Assembly (NCBI RefSeq): GCF_017565645.3
Contig: NZ_CP086136.1
Span: 1,626,001-1,690,000, forward strand
Direction of reading: 5' to 3'
DNA from: Bradyrhizobium barranii subsp. barranii
GTDB taxonomy: Bacteria > Pseudomonadota > Alphaproteobacteria > Rhizobiales > Xanthobacteraceae
Length of the DNA: 64,000 nucleotides
Shown: positions 63,258-64,000 of the stretch, in pieces
How positions within the stretch are numbered: position 1 is the stretch's first letter
Layout of the letters: each line of letters begins with the position of its first letter
Notes under the pieces: model-generated
What the model was told of the DNA's origin: nothing
The model's input: the letters and a program-made list of their open reading frames with translations, nothing else
The model's database searches: none
Made by a program: the position numbers and the translations under genes

Positions 63258-64000
63258 TCACTGCCGCAGGAATGCCTCGAGCTTGGCGAACAGCGGGTTC
63301 TCCCGGTCGAACACATAGTCGAGCGAAACCACCGAGACGGTCTCGGCGCCATGCTCGCGCAGGAAGCTCGCCAGCGCATAGAGCTGACCCGGCGGACAGT
63401 GCAGCGTCAGCATGCCCGACGAGGTCGGCCCGCCGAACGGGGCCTCGACGCCGAAGCGCTCGTGGGCTTCGCCGAGCAGGGCGGCGTCGCATTGCTGGAA
63501 GCGGGTGCGGACCTCGCGGTATTTGTTGGCCCGCGCCCTTGCTGCGATGTGATCGAGGATGACGCGCGCGGTCTCCCGCGCCTGCGGCGACCAGTCGGCA
63601 TCCCTAGAGGCGACCAGATTGGCCTGGCTGCGCAGGATCACGCCGTCGTCGAGCACCCGCAAGCCATTGGCGGCGAGCGTCGCACCGGTCGTGGTGATGT
63701 CGACGATCAGCTCGGCGCTGCCGGCCGCCGGCGCGCCTTCGGTCGCGCCCGCGCTTTCGACGATGCGGTAATCGGTGATGCCGTGGCTCTGGAAGAAGGT
63801 GCGGGTGAGGTTGATGAACTTGGTCGCGACCCGCATCCGCATGTGATGCTGCTCGCGGAAGCCGGTGGTGACGTCGTCGAGGTCGGCCATGGTGCGGACG
63901 TCGATCCACGCCTGCGGCACCGCGACGACGACGTCGGCATAGCCGAAGCCGAGCCCGTCGATCAGGGACACGCGCTTGTCGGCATCCGCGATGTTCTCGC
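63258..64000 (-). CDS. hisG: ATP phosphoribosyltransferase HisG, 3' part (cut by window edge)
   Basis: An open frame of 247 codons reaches the window end without a start, so the N-terminus is missing. [75 protein letters not shown] (the PRPP/ATP-binding block) and the C-terminal ACT-like regulatory part identify HisG of the long type. It catalyses the first, histidine-inhibited step of histidine synthesis. The 85 bp to the next gene hold no clear terminator. Confidence 0.93.
   Translation of the reverse strand, partial: ENIADADKRVSLIDGLGFGYADVVVAVPQAWIDVRTMADLDDVTTGFREQHHMRMRVATKFINLTRTFFQSHGITDYRIVESAGATEGAPAAGSAELIVDITTTGATLAANGLRVLDDGVILRSQANLVASRDADWSPQARETARVILDHIAARARANKYREVRTRFQQCDAALLGEAHERFGVEAPFGGPTSSGMLTLHCPPGQLYALASFLREHGAETVSVVSLDYVFDRENPLFAKLEAFLRQ

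Overview
The window looks like chromosome of a high-GC alphaproteobacterium of the Bradyrhizobium/Nitrobacteraceae type. The evidence is the GC-rich codon use, a CIRCE-controlled groESL pair, the zinc-free form of L36, several extragenic palindromic repeats of the kind common in Bradyrhizobium and Rhodopseudomonas, and many orphan proteins of rhizobial character. The genus is inferred from these features; no database was searched. I saw no tRNA, rRNA, CRISPR array, phage or plasmid gene. One insertion sequence is present.

Layout. 1-6.0 kb: 5' part of an indolepyruvate ferredoxin oxidoreductase-type gene with a divergent Lrp/AsnC regulator, then a three-gene catabolic operon (Ldh-family dehydrogenase, flavin monooxygenase, FAH-family hydrolase). 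6.3-10.4 kb: a giant sensor with five GAF domains, GGDEF and EAL. 10.9-22.6 kb: a surface-polysaccharide locus (epimerase, WecG/TagA transferase, Wzz/ExoP-type copolymerase with a frameshift, methyltransferase, three glycosyltransferases, O-antigen ligase-type polymerase, GNAT-type acyltransferase). 22.6-28.7 kb: hydrolase plus frameshifted Lrp regulator, a PCMT-like protein, and a WrbA-pirin-SDR cluster divergent from a LysR regulator. 28.8-38.9 kb: TctC-type binding protein, adenylate cyclase, YbaK, haloacid dehalogenase, a run of exported proteins (Tat-type superoxide dismutase with a frameshift, a jelly-roll protein, an HbpS/GlcG protein), an amidohydrolase, rpmJ and small proteins. 39-40.5 kb: an IS110-family element of IS1111 type, inserted in the loop of a 19-bp palindrome. 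40.5-53.1 kb: cytochrome c, a glycolate oxidase locus (glcD, then glcEF after two inserted genes), a histone-like protein, a TorF-type porin, a YddA/BclA-type ABC transporter and a lactate/glycolate permease. 53.3-64 kb: secreted proteins, groESL, a lipoprotein, CheZ, an L,D-transpeptidase, a DUF2076 protein, a glycosyltransferase/YdjC-deacetylase pair and the end of hisG.

How genes may work together. The polysaccharide genes can build, polymerise and export one surface glycan. glcDEF and the permease make a plausible glycolate/lactate uptake and oxidation set. SDR, pirin and WrbA look like an electrophile/quinone response. The glycosyltransferase/deacetylase pair resembles FlmF2/NaxD, which prepares an amino sugar for lipid A. 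Three genes (copolymerase, second Lrp regulator, superoxide dismutase) are each broken by exactly one missing base, which raises the question of assembly error.
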